Source of the DNA: Macrosoma leucophasiata
Lineage: Eukaryota; Arthropoda; Insecta; Lepidoptera; Hedylidae
Reading direction: 5' to 3'
NCBI GenBank assembly: GCA_036365455.1
Contig: JAWQUS010000008.1
Coordinates: forward strand, 22,613,501 to 22,677,500
Length of the DNA: 64,000 bases
The notes beneath the pieces were generated by a model. It did no database searches. It worked only from the letters and a program-made list of their open reading frames with translations, and had not been told where the DNA came from. Of the stretch, positions 12,484-27,400 are shown one piece after another. Made by a program: the position numbers and the translations under genes. Positions within the stretch are counted from its first letter, which is position 1. Every line of letters begins with the position of its first letter.

Positions 12484-15400
12484 TGTAATGGAAGTGGTAA
12501 ACAAGCATGCAGTTCACATTGATGTTAAGTGATGACTGCAGCCTATAGACACCCACACAAAGACCAAGGTCAAAATGCAGATGCGTTACCACTCCTGAGG
12601 CCTAAGGTCTTATGCCTCTGTGCCGGAAATTACAGGGCCGTACATTACCACCTGACCGGAACACGATAGTGTTGAACACTACCATTTAGCGGCAAGTATA
12701 TTAGGTAATGCGGTGGTGCCTACGCCCGCGAGCTCCGTCACTGGAGCTCTACCACCAGTAAAAACACGCTGCTCCAATGCGGATTGGTGGAAATACGGGT
12801 TAGTGGCCAACCCGCTGTCGGATGTTTTCAAACCGCCCATAAGGCCTCCGACAAGGTTTAACGACTGCTATCTATCGATAGCAACCGGGACCGACGGCTT
12901 AATGTGTCCTCCGAAGCACGGAAACGCGCATTTAATTTGTTACTAGCGGTCACCCATCACACTACCCGACCGCGCCCGTAGTGCTTAACCGAGTAGATCG
13001 CTTATGATCTACACCAGCCGCTGGGCCATGCGCGCTTCGACATGTGTGTTATTTATTTTAACAAATATCAATATCATATTTTGTTAAAATAAATATGCAA
13101 CCAACTACATCATCCACAGGTAAGTTGCAATGTCTTAAAATGTATGAGAGGTAATCGACAAAGTTAATTTATTTTATGTTTGTGTGATAGCAAGTACTAC
13201 TGATCTTTTAAATGCAAGGCATGGACAATGCAAATAGATCAATGTCTACGAAGAATTTATTGTAAATGTATAATTTAATATTTAGGAATTGTTGTTCATA
13301 TATTCTGAAGCTGTTAAAATTATATCTGCCTCAGAAGTCTACTTGTAGCAGGCGACTGCTGCTACGCTGGGTCATCTAACACAGGATGTGTTAGATGACC
13401 GGGTTGGGGGCTATCAGAGAAAATATATTATCGTTTATCTCTGTTGTTATTAGTATTTTTTCTTCAATGTCGGTAAACGAAACAATATAATGTATTTTAA
13501 ATCACGAACACATTTACAGAAAAAAAATGCAATAGTGCTTTCATTACTTGACAACTTGAGTTTGAGTAATTGTCCGTGTATGTAGAAGTGAATACACAAA
13601 CCGGCGACATGCCTTCCCGACGGTTTTTAACAACATCCCATTTCTATCGTCTCGTTGTTTAGTTTTCTGTGTCAATGACCCATCTCATATTTACGTCAAG
13701 TTACTGTACAACCGAAGCGCGCATGGCCCAGCGGCTGGTGTAGATCGTAAGCGATCTGCTCGGTTAAGCACTACGGGCGCGGTCGGGTAGTGTGATGGGT
13801 GACCGCTAGTGGCAAATTAAATGCGCGTTTCCGTGCTTCGGAGGGCACGTTAAGCCGTCGGTCCCGGTTGCTATCGATGGATAGCAGTCGTTAAACCTTG
13901 TCGGAGGCCTTATGGGTTTGAAAACATCCGACAGTGGGTTGGCCACTAACCCACCCACCTCCACCAATCCGCATTGGAGTAGCGTGGTGGAGTAAGCTCC
14001 AGGCCTCCCCCCAAAAAGGGGAGAGACTCGTGCCCAGCAGTGGGACGTATAATGGGTTGCCATTATTTATTATTATACTGTACAACCTTTGTTCAAAAAT
14101 AAAAGTCAATTCTTCTCTAGTTATTGTCAAGAACAGTAGCTCTTAATTATTTGTTTTAATCCTGTTTGGCCCCACGGCTTAACTTGTGTCATTATTCGAT
14201 CATGAGTTTTACAAATTACAGTGACTTATTTAAAATAAAAGCTGCTTAAGCTATTCTGGTTATTTCCAAGGGCATTGAGTAAAAAAACAACATTACCTTC
14301 TTTTCTTTTTCTAGATCTTTTTTACTTTGTTTTTCTTCTTTCTTGTTCTTAGATGGCGATGATTCAACCGATCGTTTCTGCTGTAGAAGAATAACCATTA
14401 AAGTGTACATTTTTGTTCAATATGTGACAAACTGACAAGAGACTGGTTTATAAAATAACATTAAATATGTATAAAAATAATGCATTAGAGCAACACGAAG
14501 GGGATTAGCCATATGCAGGCTTGCCCCTCTGTCAAAGTACAAGTAAAATTGGATCTACGCCTGTCGCCTAGATGTTTAAATGTGTGCGTGAAATTGTTTA
14601 TGTATTTTGTTAAGAGGTAATAAAAGTGGCAAACAAGCATGCAGTTCACATTGATGTTAAGTGATGACTGCAATCTATAGACACCCACACAATGACCAGA
14701 GGTCAAAATGCAGATGCGCTGCCACTCCTGAGGCCTAAGGTGTTATGGCCTCTGTGCCTGAAATTACAGGGCCGTACATTACCAACTGACCGGAACACGA
14801 TAGTGCTGAACACTACCATTTAGCGGCAAGTATATTAGGTAATGCGGTGGTGCCTACGCCCGCGAGCTCCGTCACTGGAGCTCTACCACCAGTAAAGGTG
14901 TGAGTTTTAGTAATGGCATCGGTAATAAACGCTATGGCGAAGAGTGGAGGGGAGCTGGGGAGCAGGAAGCGAAAGAAGCCCGCGTTGCTCTACGTTTAAA
15001 GGCGTAATGATGTGACGACCTCACCGCCTACAGTGGAGGAAAATTCTTCCGCTATTACACTACGCCTGGGTTTCACCACGACTTTTGTTAAAGTTAAAGT
15101 TATTATAACATTTCACATCCTATTCTAACTAAAATAAATCTGTTAAAGTTAGAGCAGGATGTGAAATGTTACATTAACTTTAACAAAAGTCGTGGTGTAC
15201 CCTAGGCTAAGTCCGTCAGTCAACCAAACAGTAGCGGTCAAACCATTCCGATAGGGCGGCAGTAAATGCAATACAGCGGGATGGGCAGCAATTTCTTGCG
15301 ATAAAACTGCCGTCACTGGGATCGCCAATCCGCATGCCAAGCGTGGCGATTATGGCATATCTCCCTAATGGGAAGGCTTTCTTCCAGCAGTGGACGTCTT

Positions 15401-18400
15401 TTAACTCGTATGACAAAAATCATAGGCTTACTTCAACTTTGGCAACTTCCTCCTCTTTAATCTTAGTGTCGCTTGATTCTTCCTTTTTCTCTTCTTTTGC
15501 TTTCTTGTTCTTAGTTTTGGTGGTGGTCTCCTTTGTTTTAGTCTTGCTTACTTCAGTTTCACTTTTCGACGTTTTGGCTGGCTTTGGTTCAGGTTTTGGT
15601 TGAGGTGGTGGTTGAGGTTTGACAGTGGATTCTACATTCGTTGGTGGTTCAATCTTCGATATTTTTTCCAGTTTTGTCTACAGTCATACAAAACATTTCT
15701 ATAATTTGATATCATTATATCATTCATACAAAAATTGACTGTAAAATTTAAATAAGTACCGAGTCTGAAATCATTCGTTTTACTCGTATCGTTTTAGGCT
15801 CAAAAACACTTAGTAATAAAATTATAACATTAATTATATAGTCACGTACACAGTCTGCTCGAGACCACGGAAGCTGAAAAGCGACCGAAATGTCGGGTTC
15901 GATTTATAATCATTTTATTTAATACACGCGAGATAAATCCGAAAACTAGTTTTATTTCAATGAGTGTAGCTAGCGAAAACCTAAGAACATACTATTAATT
16001 ATATACATATTTTCAAAACGTAATTCTGAAATCCATAATTCGTATATTATGAATTGCAGAAATCTTTTTTTTACAGTAAAAACAACCCTTTTATACTCTT
16101 TGGTATTACTTATTAATCCTTCAAGGATCGTACGGCCACCGGCGGCGAGACACAATTGAATTTCAATTGTCATATTTTTCTCGTGTCTGGAGAGATTAAC
16201 AAATATTTTAATAAAATAACTTTTTAATAAAATAACGACTTTAAAAATACGTTACCTCAGCTTCGACCTTTTCCGTCTTTTGTTGTTGCAGCATCGCCGG
16301 AAGAGTGGCCTTCGTTTCATTATCGATCAACTTCTGCAACTCGTCGAGGTTGGGTGTGGCACTCATGTTAGAGTTGATATTGGAACTGATATTGGAAATA
16401 TTAGAACTGATGTTTGGAGTATACGTGTCCTCGGGTTTATTTAAAGTCAGCGGGGTGTTCGTCGCATTTATCGAAGACTCGTTCAGGAAATTCATCTTTT
16501 GCGGCGTCGGTATGTTCTGTGACGCTCGCATCTGCGCCAATATCTGGTCCTCTGTTTTCATTTCTTTGGTGATGTCCTCAGTCAGAAGTGAATTCGAAGA
16601 CATCCCAGACGATGGCTGAAAAAGCAATACATGTGTCGGTAATGTATGTTGTACGCGTTACATTTTTTTTAATGTAACGAAAGTGGCAATTCTGCTGACT
16701 GCGGTCTATAGACATCTACAGAACAACCAACTATCAAAATGCAGATGCCCACTGCTATGTCTTTGTGATAGTTATTACGGGGCCATACATTAGCATCTTA
16801 CCAGATCACGACAGTGCAGAACATTACCATTTGGTGGCAGATAGATTAAATAATGCGGTGGTGACTTCGCCCTCGAGCTTCTGAAACTCTACCATTAGTC
16901 AACCTTTTTCAGATCTAACATTGCATTGATGATTTTAATTGAGAATGAACTTAAACAGAGTACGGATCTAAGAGATTCACACAATTTAGACATGTATCAC
17001 AATGCATAGCAATCTTGACAACAACGTATGTATAGGCCATTTATTCGTTCTTGTTGAGATAACATACGTTTCATCTCCACTTTTTCAAGGTAGTTTATGC
17101 AAAATCGCTATTTTAGGTAACGCTTTATTTTTATCTGATACATATATACTAACCCCCTTATTCATAAACGTACATTAGACACGTTTTAGCAATAGAATGC
17201 TTTGTCTTTGTCAGTTGCATTGTCAAATGTTCAGGATAGATAAAGACAAAGGAGAGATTAGCAACACTTAAGCAAAAATACGTTTATGAATAAGGAATAA
17301 TCACGAATCGTTCACGCTTGATTTACAAACTTCAAGAGTTCCAGAAAACCTCCCTGAGTATCGACTCACTTACGTCTGATGATAAATCTTCCATTTATTG
17401 CTTCTTTTCCATTACATATAATTTACTATTACCAATTACCATTACTTTACCGTTTATTTTCTAAATACGAAACTCAAGTTTCTGATGTCAAAATTGGCTG
17501 TGGTTCCTGAACCGTAGAATTCCAATTTGATCATATTTTACTTGCTGAAAAGCCCAATCATATTTTACTTATGTCATAAACACATATTGTTAGAGATTGT
17601 CCCCTTACAAAATATAGTGGAAGTTCAAGGGACCTCTCCCTCGAAAACGACGCTATCCCCTGGATACAGAAATTATCTCATAGTATAATATTGTAGTCTT
17701 CATTTAACATATTTTAATTTAAATGTTTATAATTAATTTGTAAATTTTATATTGAACGACTGTAAATTATATGCCATACGAATGAATAAATAAATAAAAA
17801 CGCGATAAATATTATATTCTTATTCCCAATTGTGTCAATCTCTTCTATGGTGTAACCACGAGGGATACAGTATTCGTGGTTTCATTTTGTAAAATTTTTG
17901 CTTAGTGTTTTTCTGCTACGATCATCTAGCGGAGCAATCGTTACGCACACAAAAATACCACAGCGAATGGTGCTTCAGGCCGTCGCAGGCACGACAACAC
18001 TGTCGTGTTGCAATCCGCGCCTGTGTGCGAGGCGCTTAAAATGTATGTAGTAAATTAGATTAACTACTTAAACCTATGTATATTTTTACGCTTCTTTTGA
18101 AAACTAAACTTTTGAATACTCACGTGAATTTTATCAACTACATTGTCATGTTACTATAATATATCTCCATTTGAAGCACCAGGTCCGATTATGATGTATG
18201 AAGCTAGAACCTTACTCAAGGTCTAGTATAAATATGTACGGCTCCCATGGCCATATACAATTCATACGGCACAAGTAGAAAATATCGTAACAAAATCACA
18301 CACATGGCTTATTAATCTGACTACCTCCCTCAACCCTCAATCTCTGTTTGCGACTTATGTTGCTTCCAGTGGTGGATTTACCAGCAGGCTGAGTAGGCTG

Positions 18401-21400
18401 GAGCCTAGGGCGGCCAATTTTTTAAGGGGCGGCAGATTTAGTTCATAATTTTTTTATTTCTATTTACAAAATTACTGTTTAAATTATCAAGGCTCAGATC
18501 ATAGTTCCCAATGATTCTAACCATAGAAAAACAGTTGCTTACATCAATTTCAGGATAATGAAGCATAAAACATAAAGTTGAAATTTTATTGATAGAAAAT
18601 ATAGCTAGGTAATTGATATGATTGTTAACTACGATATCAAAGTATAGGGGCGGTAAAAATAATAGCCTACCGGCGGAAAATTTGTAAATCCGCCACTGGT
18701 TACTTCCCAAAAGCGTTCTTTCCTCGTACCGAATGTTTATCTAGAAACACACTTGTACCGCTGTTTATAATAACCCTACCTTACCAACAGAGAAACTACT
18801 CTGCAACGTGTTAAAGAACTAATATAACAAATCTGCTCTCCCAGTAAATATACACAGAACACGACACAACACGCTGTGCCGTAATATCAATTTAGTAGGG
18901 GGAGGCGTACGCACGCCTCTCCCCTCCCCATGGCAATCCCATAAAATGGCGACGAAGTTTTACCAAAAAAGTTTGTTACACTCTAAAGCTCTTGTCAAAG
19001 ATAACTGCGAACCGAATCGAAAACATGGCGAATGCGTAGAGTAGCAGAGACGTCAAACGAACAACGAACTCGTGGCGAAAGCGAAGCGTGGCAAGAGATC
19101 ACTTCTCTTTTGTGGTGTCCAGACCAGACTGTGTGGAGTGAAACACTCTCTGAAAACGATAATAAATATACAGTGTATAATAGTTAAGTGTGCACAGGTG
19201 ATTATTCCGTAATGCTTTGGAAATTTCTAGATTTATTTTTAAAAAGTTATAATTTCATTTTACTCATTAGGTAAAGTGCTTTTGATATCAGTTTAATAGT
19301 TTTTTGATTCTGTTATAGTTACGGAATAATCGCCTGTTGCACACTTAACGATTACACCCTGTATATAACCGTCACAGTTCACTTTCGCTTCACGGCTCGC
19401 TCTCTCTCTCTCATGGTTTACGTTGTGAATAAAAAACCAGCTAATACATCCATTTCGCTTCCTGTGCACGCCTTTTGTTTGTCTTGGCATCCCATGCCTT
19501 TCGGTTCGCCTCGGTATCGGCACGCATCAGTTCACTATGCTTTTCTATGTATGTATGTATGTATCTTCACGCCAGGTCCCTAACCGGGTAGCCAGAGAGC
19601 GTATAGCGCCAGATATCCCGGTCCTGACATACCTCTCGTGCCTCGTCTACCTTCATCATTCTCTTCATACATGTTTTTTAGGTAGCCAGATTCAAGCGAT
19701 ACCCTACATAACAAAACAAAATCGCTTGGCCACGCTATCGGTTCGCTGTCTATTTGACACTGGCTTAATTCCTTCAAAATATTTTTAGCGATAGATTACA
19801 ATTAATATTTTGAAAATGTTTCTAGTGCTCATACTAAATTATTGCGGTGAACATTGTCATTTACTTTATTTGCTTTTGTAGAATCAAAGTTATTTCTCTT
19901 GTATTCTCATGCAGTCAAGCTATGGGTCAAATAGAAGTGGGTTGTTTATAGGAGAAAATAATATTTATATATGTAGCAGAGAGCAAATCTATTTATTTAA
20001 AAAAAGAACATAAACAAAGCTTACGAAACGATTCACAGTTCGACTGAATAAAGTATAATTAACTCATACATTAAAGGCGGTCTTTAGACCAATGACAAAA
20101 CATTGACATAATTATCGCAAGACACTTCACCTCAGGTTTTTTATAAACATCCGAATAATAAATATAATATACACTCGACCCACTTCCTTCCTTCAATAAC
20201 CCACGTGACATATTATAATACGTAAGGGCTGCCCAATTATTATGCCCCCAATTATTGTGTATCCCAATTATAATGCCTCCCAATTATACATATATTTTTT
20301 TTATTATTTAATTAAGGTGGCAACCAAGCTTGCAGTTCACATTTATGTAAAGTGATAACTGCAACCTATAGACACTTCCACAAAGACCAGAGGTCAAAAT
20401 ATAGATGCGTTGCCACCCCTGAGACCTTAGTTATTATGTCTTTAATATGGGGCCATACATTACCATCTAACCGGAACACGATAGTGCTGAACACTACCAT
20501 TTAGCTGCAGATAAATTAATGCGGTGGTGCCTACGCCCTCGAACTCCTACACTGGAACTCTACCACCATTATATGCCCCCGCCCCCCCTCTCCCTATTAT
20601 AATTATCGATCAACGTCTGAAGAAAAACAAGCAATGCATCTCTGTTCCCCTTTTCCTAATCACAAAATGTTTCAGTCCAACAATATCAAACTCTAAATGT
20701 ATCAGCTCATACACAATTTCACACAACTCATTGGATCTCGATAGACAATATGGTGATTTTTTTTTTATTAATCGAGTCAATATTTCGATTCGGACACTTA
20801 AAATATTTTAACAATATTCAACACTTTGGTAACTAAAATAAAGACTAAGTCACTGTAGTGTTGTACTTTTGCTACTTTGGTTCGCTGTGCATCTCCACCG
20901 CAGATTCCCAGACAAATACAATAACGGCAATATTGAAGAACTCTTTTAACATAATTCAGTCTTTTAAAAGTAACAGAATTTCGAAGATCCATCGCAACTT
21001 AACTAAAAATAGAAGTTATATTAGTATATATCCCTTAAAGTACACCAACGCTATAAACTACATGTTTTATTGCTATGAAACTAAGGACTAAGCAATATTG
21101 GCTAATATAATTCACCAGATAATCCTAGAGTAATAGACATTCATGACTAATGAAAAATATTTTACACCTATTAAATTCGTTAAAAGACGACTACAGTTAA
21201 CACGTGGGTGCAACTTATCGAACCACCTTTCTTTCGCGTCAGCCTTTTGGACCACTAGTCAATATAAAATATTTATATTTTATAAGCACGTTTTACAAAA
21301 ATATTGTCAATAAAAATATAACATGTCTTTCATCTCCATTGGAATGCATATTCTGGAGCGATCATTTATACGTATCAATTTAAACATCCATCAAATAATT

Positions 21401-24400
21401 CTTTTGAAAAGAATTATTCTCGTTTTTATACGTTAATATTTAAAGATATGTACATATTCCTTTTTCTGATGACTTCTTAATCATCAACATACAATTGGTG
21501 GTTCGATATATGTGTCACCCAAACATATGTATGTACATACATAAACATACATTGATCACATAGTGGCAAGAAATTACAAACAATATAATACTGCCACGAC
21601 GGAAAGAACCCACACCAAAACGGCCTGCCGTATATTGGTGACAACATTTTAAATCTACCAGTAGACTGTTTTTTATATCTTTATATAAAAATAAAATGAC
21701 GTCATTGATACGGGTATCGTATACAGAACGGTCATTCATTACTTAGATAACTACATTAATAACAGTATATATAAATTACTTTTAAGTTCATACTATTAAC
21801 AACACAATATTTGTGTATTTATAATAATAAATTGATACGTGACAGAATCCTTTCTGCTGGCACGACATAACATTTTACAACGCGTATAAATTCTTCGTTT
21901 AAATGGCTCCTTTTTCTCTCTTTTCCGTTATGTTTTCTTTAATTATCTCCCTGAAAACCATACGTTTATGTCAACTATTTAATAACTTCAACAAATTCTT
22001 AGGTCTCTAGGAATCATGAAAGACTATTATTCAAAAAATATAGCACTTAGGTATTTATATTTACATAGATGTTCAAAAATCTGCTACAATGAGCCTTTAT
22101 TACGTCGTTGGATACTTTATTGTAAAACTATTTTAGGAGCAATTTGGGAATGACATAAAATATATAAGTTGCTTGGATTTCGACTTTCTTTTACTTTTAT
22201 ACTTCATGAACATATGCACCAAATATAAGATATAACTTCGTTTACATTTTCAAGCAAAGAATAAAATATATTCAAAATAACTGCGTTGTTCAATAAGACA
22301 TACCTATATTTGAAACGCACAATTGTTTTAAAAAATCTTGAGCTGGGCCACGTTAGTAAAATTTGAAGAAACAGGCCGAAATACAATGTTGGATCGCAAT
22401 ATTGTCCTATTAACCTGCTTTGAAGTACTATCATGAAATTAAAGAAAAAACGAAAAATAAAATTTGACTTCGGGCAGGAATCGAACCTGCGACCTCAGGA
22501 TAACCAGTCTAGCCAACGCGGCTGGACTGAGCTAAGCTACCGAAGTCTTACTAAAATTTGACTTCGGGCAGGAAACAAACGAACAAATTTTTCTTTGCGT
22601 TTTTTTTTTAATTTCTAAAGTTTACTCGCATTTGTTATTGCTAAAAATAGATAGTACTACTATCATGAAAGTTTATTTCTTTTACTTATACGAAAACTAC
22701 AATATCACCGTCATCATTTGTAAGCGTTGACTTTGTATGATGCAACATTGTTCATGTAGGGCGATTGGATAAGTTGTGTTTTACAACGTTTGATGTACCT
22801 CATATTCTAAAAATAAATAAAGCTGTAATAAATAATAATATGACATTTTCTAGGACTAGAAAAGAATTAGACAACTGCCTCGGTAGCCTAGTGGTAGCAG
22901 GCCACTACTACTACGCTGAGGGCCTGGGTTCGATTCCCGGGTAGGGGGTTATCAGAGATGATGGTGTAAAGCCTATTGGGATTTTTCCATTTTCTGGAAA
23001 TTTCCCAGTACCTTGAAGTTTGGTAATGTGCCCGGAGATGTCAACAGGCTCGCCACCTGTTACATGGGCCAAAACGTAACCGGCGAATTGTGGGTGTTTG
23101 CATGTATGCTTGAATGCATGCAAACACATGCATTTACCTCTGCCTACCCCTTAGGGGATTACAGGCGAGAAGTTACGTTTTATTTTCTAGGAATCTGAAG
23201 AATTATGAAATCAACATTCATTGTACTGTCGTGATCGAAAAACACATTGATTTTGTTAAATAACATTTGATGACATATTTCATACAAAATAGTCATAAAT
23301 GTCAGCATTTTCCACCTTTTTTTTATGGTTTTCAGTACAGTGATCATCAAGAAATAATGCACATCGAGCCTATGAAAGTGACAAACGGCTAGTTTCGGCT
23401 TTATAGAGCGTTATCTCTGCTGCACATTGCCAACGTGAGCATCCGTAGTCCGGTATTGGTCAAAACTTGATGAAAATGGTCGACAAACGTCAAATAGGTA
23501 AGGTGCGAAAGAGATAACGCTCTACAGATCCGAAATAAGTCGACGTTTCTTCCTGAGGTCGATGTGCATTTCTTATTGGATACTCTAAGTAGCTTTTTAT
23601 AATTTAGTGCTTCGATTAGAAGTTTCAAGACAACGCTAGCGAGTAATAATAATGGCAACCCATTATACGTCCCACTGCTGGGCACGAGTCTCTCCCCTTT
23701 TTGGGGGGAGGCCTGGAGCTTACACCACCACGCTGCTCCAATGTGGATTGGTGGAGATACGGGTTAGTGGCCAACCCGCTGTCGAATGTTTTCAAACCGC
23801 CCATAAGGCCTTCGACAAGGTTTAACGACTGCTATCTATCGATAGAAACCGGGACCGACGGCTTAACGTGCCCTCCGAAGCACGGAAACTCGCATTTTAA
23901 TTAGCCGCCGGTGTGTGATGGGCGCGTTCACCCATCACACACCCGACCGCGCCCGTATTGCTTAACCGAGTAGGTCGATAAATTGTAAATAGATATTGCA
24001 TGAACGCCTAACGCCTAAATACATCTCTATTTAGGCCACCTTTTTGGAGAAATACAGAAGTGAAGCACTTTTTTATTTTTTTTACAATTATTTATCATGG
24101 CTATCTTAATGTATCAAAATATACATATAGATAGAAGAAAATGTAAAGTATTATGGACAAAGCAATCGTTTTGCCACAAAAGGAACTGAATAAGCGTGGT
24201 TGAGCATCCAAATTGCTTGTCTAAAAACTGACGCTTTAAAATAATGATCCGCTTCTTTTACGCTAACTTTATTTCTTTTTTAGATAAATATAGACAATAC
24301 GTATAAAATTAAAATGAAAAAACTGTTAACAATTTGGATAAGCTAAACATACACGATAATTATTACATATCGTTTTTGAACATGGTTGATATCATTTTAT

Positions 24401-27400
24401 CTCAAGCAGGAAGTGCAACAATCTATCTATTGCGTCATCTGCCAATTATTGTAGTAATGTGTTGCATTGAGCATTATAACAAAGTTTTTTAATTATACTT
24501 TAACCGACGCATCCACCATTCGTCCTCTCATTGTTATAACATTTCATGGAATAAAAATAAGCCTTATCCGTAAAATATCTGGGATGTAATAATCATCACT
24601 ACACATTTATTAAAGTATTTACCTATTTTCTGTGTCTGTATGTATGCGCTAATCTGGTAAAATTGTGAACGGATTTTGTTCCTGTTTGAAATGTTGCAAA
24701 AAGGGTTTTCTGAGGTAGGTTTATATCTTTAATTTATCAATATCGTACTTATATTTTACCGAGATATCACGGTTTTTAACGAAGAAGTCGGGCGCGTCTA
24801 CACAATATAATAAATGCTACTCATGCGAAACCGGGGCGGGTCGCTAGTCTTCGTACATATGTTACGACTAATACCCTAAACCATACGGTTACACTCAGTT
24901 CTATCCGGCTAAAACTAGGTGTGACCGGTAGCCGTTGGTTAACCTAAGTGTAGTACTACACTCAGTTCTACCCGGCTACACTCAGTTCTATCCGGCAAAA
25001 ACTAGGTGTGGACCATGGTCGGCGTAGACGTAGCAAGGTTAGGTCGAAGGGAGCGGCGGGCGAGCTCAGCTCGACCCTTCGTCGTATAACGGTTTGTCAC
25101 TTTAATTCTACAAATAATAATTGTAATATCTCATACAACTATTGCTTCGATTTTGGTTCCATTTACGCAAACAAACTAACTGCAATCATAACATATACTC
25201 GCACTTTCAATATAGACACTGCTGGCATTCGATGTGTCGCGACAAGGTCATTTCGCCGAACGGAAAGAAAAAGTCAATTTACTGGACGCGCTGCAGTGTG
25301 TCCCATCTTATGCCCCGCCCACTGTGTTTCTCTTTACGTAAAACCATTTTTTTGGAGTTTATGGAGATGTCTCGCACAGACAATCTGTAAAGACGGCTTG
25401 GTAACTAAATTGTGCAAAATTAAATTAACTGACATGAATCGAACATGAACGTGAATCGAACATGTTTTCTACAAACTAATCTCGCGTCAGAAATATTCTC
25501 ATGCGGAATTCTATGTACATTCTGCATAACAATATTGTAGCTTTCATGGTGCCTGCGGAAGAAAACCTATTAAACAATACGAACAAGAAATGTGAAAGGA
25601 TATAGGTGTAATCAGTCGGTCAGTAAATAAAATATGCCCCCATAATTCCCCATTTTGACATTACATACATTATAGTATACACATTTCTTACTTACTTAAC
25701 ACTTAATTAGTTTTTCGTCCAAGTTTCGTCCGAATTTTTGTAAGATCTTACTATTTCTGAACACACCCATTTAGACATGTGAAATGTCATGCGCTGCGTC
25801 ACACAATTGCAAGAAAACTCACTTCTATAAAATGAGTTAGCGTACAGTGCACTCTGTTACTACTCTATTAAAGCTATATTTTTCCCAAAATTACTCTACG
25901 GCAAATCCTTATGTAACTGCAAATCATTTATTAGAATCTAAGAAATTGTTTGATACTGAGTGACTCGTGGGACATATGAAGTATAATTCAGGATCTAATT
26001 TGATACAAAAAAAAGTTACATTACAAAAATACATTTAAATAACATACAAATCCTGTTTCGTCCCGTCACGTGACTTTTTACCCCGGTGACCGCAACACAG
26101 TAAACAAGGTCACGTTACTGTAGGTAATTATAGTCATACTTATCATTGCATACCAATAATATACTACAGGGTGCGCGCGTGAGAATGTCCATAATTGTGA
26201 TAATTCGGGATAATTTAGTAAAATATTAAGTACCTATTCTTATTAATTCCAAAATATGGAGGAGAATCGAGCGTCCTCTAAATTTGAAGGATGATATTGA
26301 TTTCAATATGATTATTCCCTTATTAGATGCGACTCCAGAGCATCTTTTTATTATATTTATTTTTCAACATGAGACTAACAAGAATTAATATTATTTACAA
26401 AGAGAGTTTCTTTCTACTTAAGTCTTTGTCGTACTAATTATAAGTATTATCGTTAATCGTTTAGCTTCTTTATATATTTTCTCTCAGATTGTTGGCATTT
26501 ACCTACCTACTATACCCCACCCCTAAGAGAATTAAGTTATCAAAGTCCAAATTTAAAATTGAATATAAATTGCAGTTGTTAACGAAACGTTTATGTGTTA
26601 TATACAATCACATGCTCTTATTTAACTCACATTCAGAAATCGCATTTTTTTAAAAAGTGTACCCCTTAATACTTTTGTTAATAATTACAGATAATGCAAT
26701 ATATTTATTCTCCCCCTTCCCATCTGTCATCATTGACAGCACCACCAAAAGGAACACCGTGAGCTTCAAAATTTTAAAATATTACTTAAGAAATAACAAC
26801 TGTCGAACATTAAAAACATACACAGATCAAATATAATTTGACTGCCAAATAGCAAATATAGTCAAATGTTACAAAATTAGAACAACTTCAGATTTATTAA
26901 TTGAAACATAATATATGATGTCAAATTCAGATTCTGGGAAAATATAGAAGCAAAGAAAATCGCAATCGATTACGCATACTCCATATCTTAATATACGTCT
27001 AAAGTCGTTCATGATTCCTTGCTTGGTGGAAAGCAACTATTAAAATCCGACGTGAGCATACACTTTCTATAAATAACAAATAATTTTAAAAGAAATTTAA
27101 TAAAAATATGCAAACGTTGGATTTTGTAGCTTTAACGATAATGCATTACCACAGATAACGTGTTTAAAAAAAAATACTCTGGGACGTAGCGACGTCACCA
27201 CAAACGTCAAAACAATTTAAATTATCTGCGTTGATGCATAAATAGATGCAAGTGAATGTTATAGAGATCTGTTTAAAATATCGTAAGCACATTAATAGTA
27301 AAGTCGTAAAATATATTAAACTGCTGAACAATCAACAGAATGGTAAACCAAACTATTGTAGTTAGGTACTTATTCATTCAATAGGTCAGTATGATCAAAA

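Noticed and set aside
12713..12946. ORFs of 75-85 codons in SINEs (12261-12946, 13806-14130, 23701-23904)
   Set aside because: They are recurrent readings of family B and C SINEs, not genes.
22466..22547. functional tRNA gene
   Set aside because: Acceptor and T arms are perfect, but the D and anticodon arms do not form proper stems and the unit sits in a repeated foldback element.
25008..25448. 146-codon plus-strand ORF
   Set aside because: Starts at GTG in a repeat block, shows no domain or codon pattern of a gene, and lies in a Gyf intron. Longest non-mobile ORF outside exons, but most likely chance.
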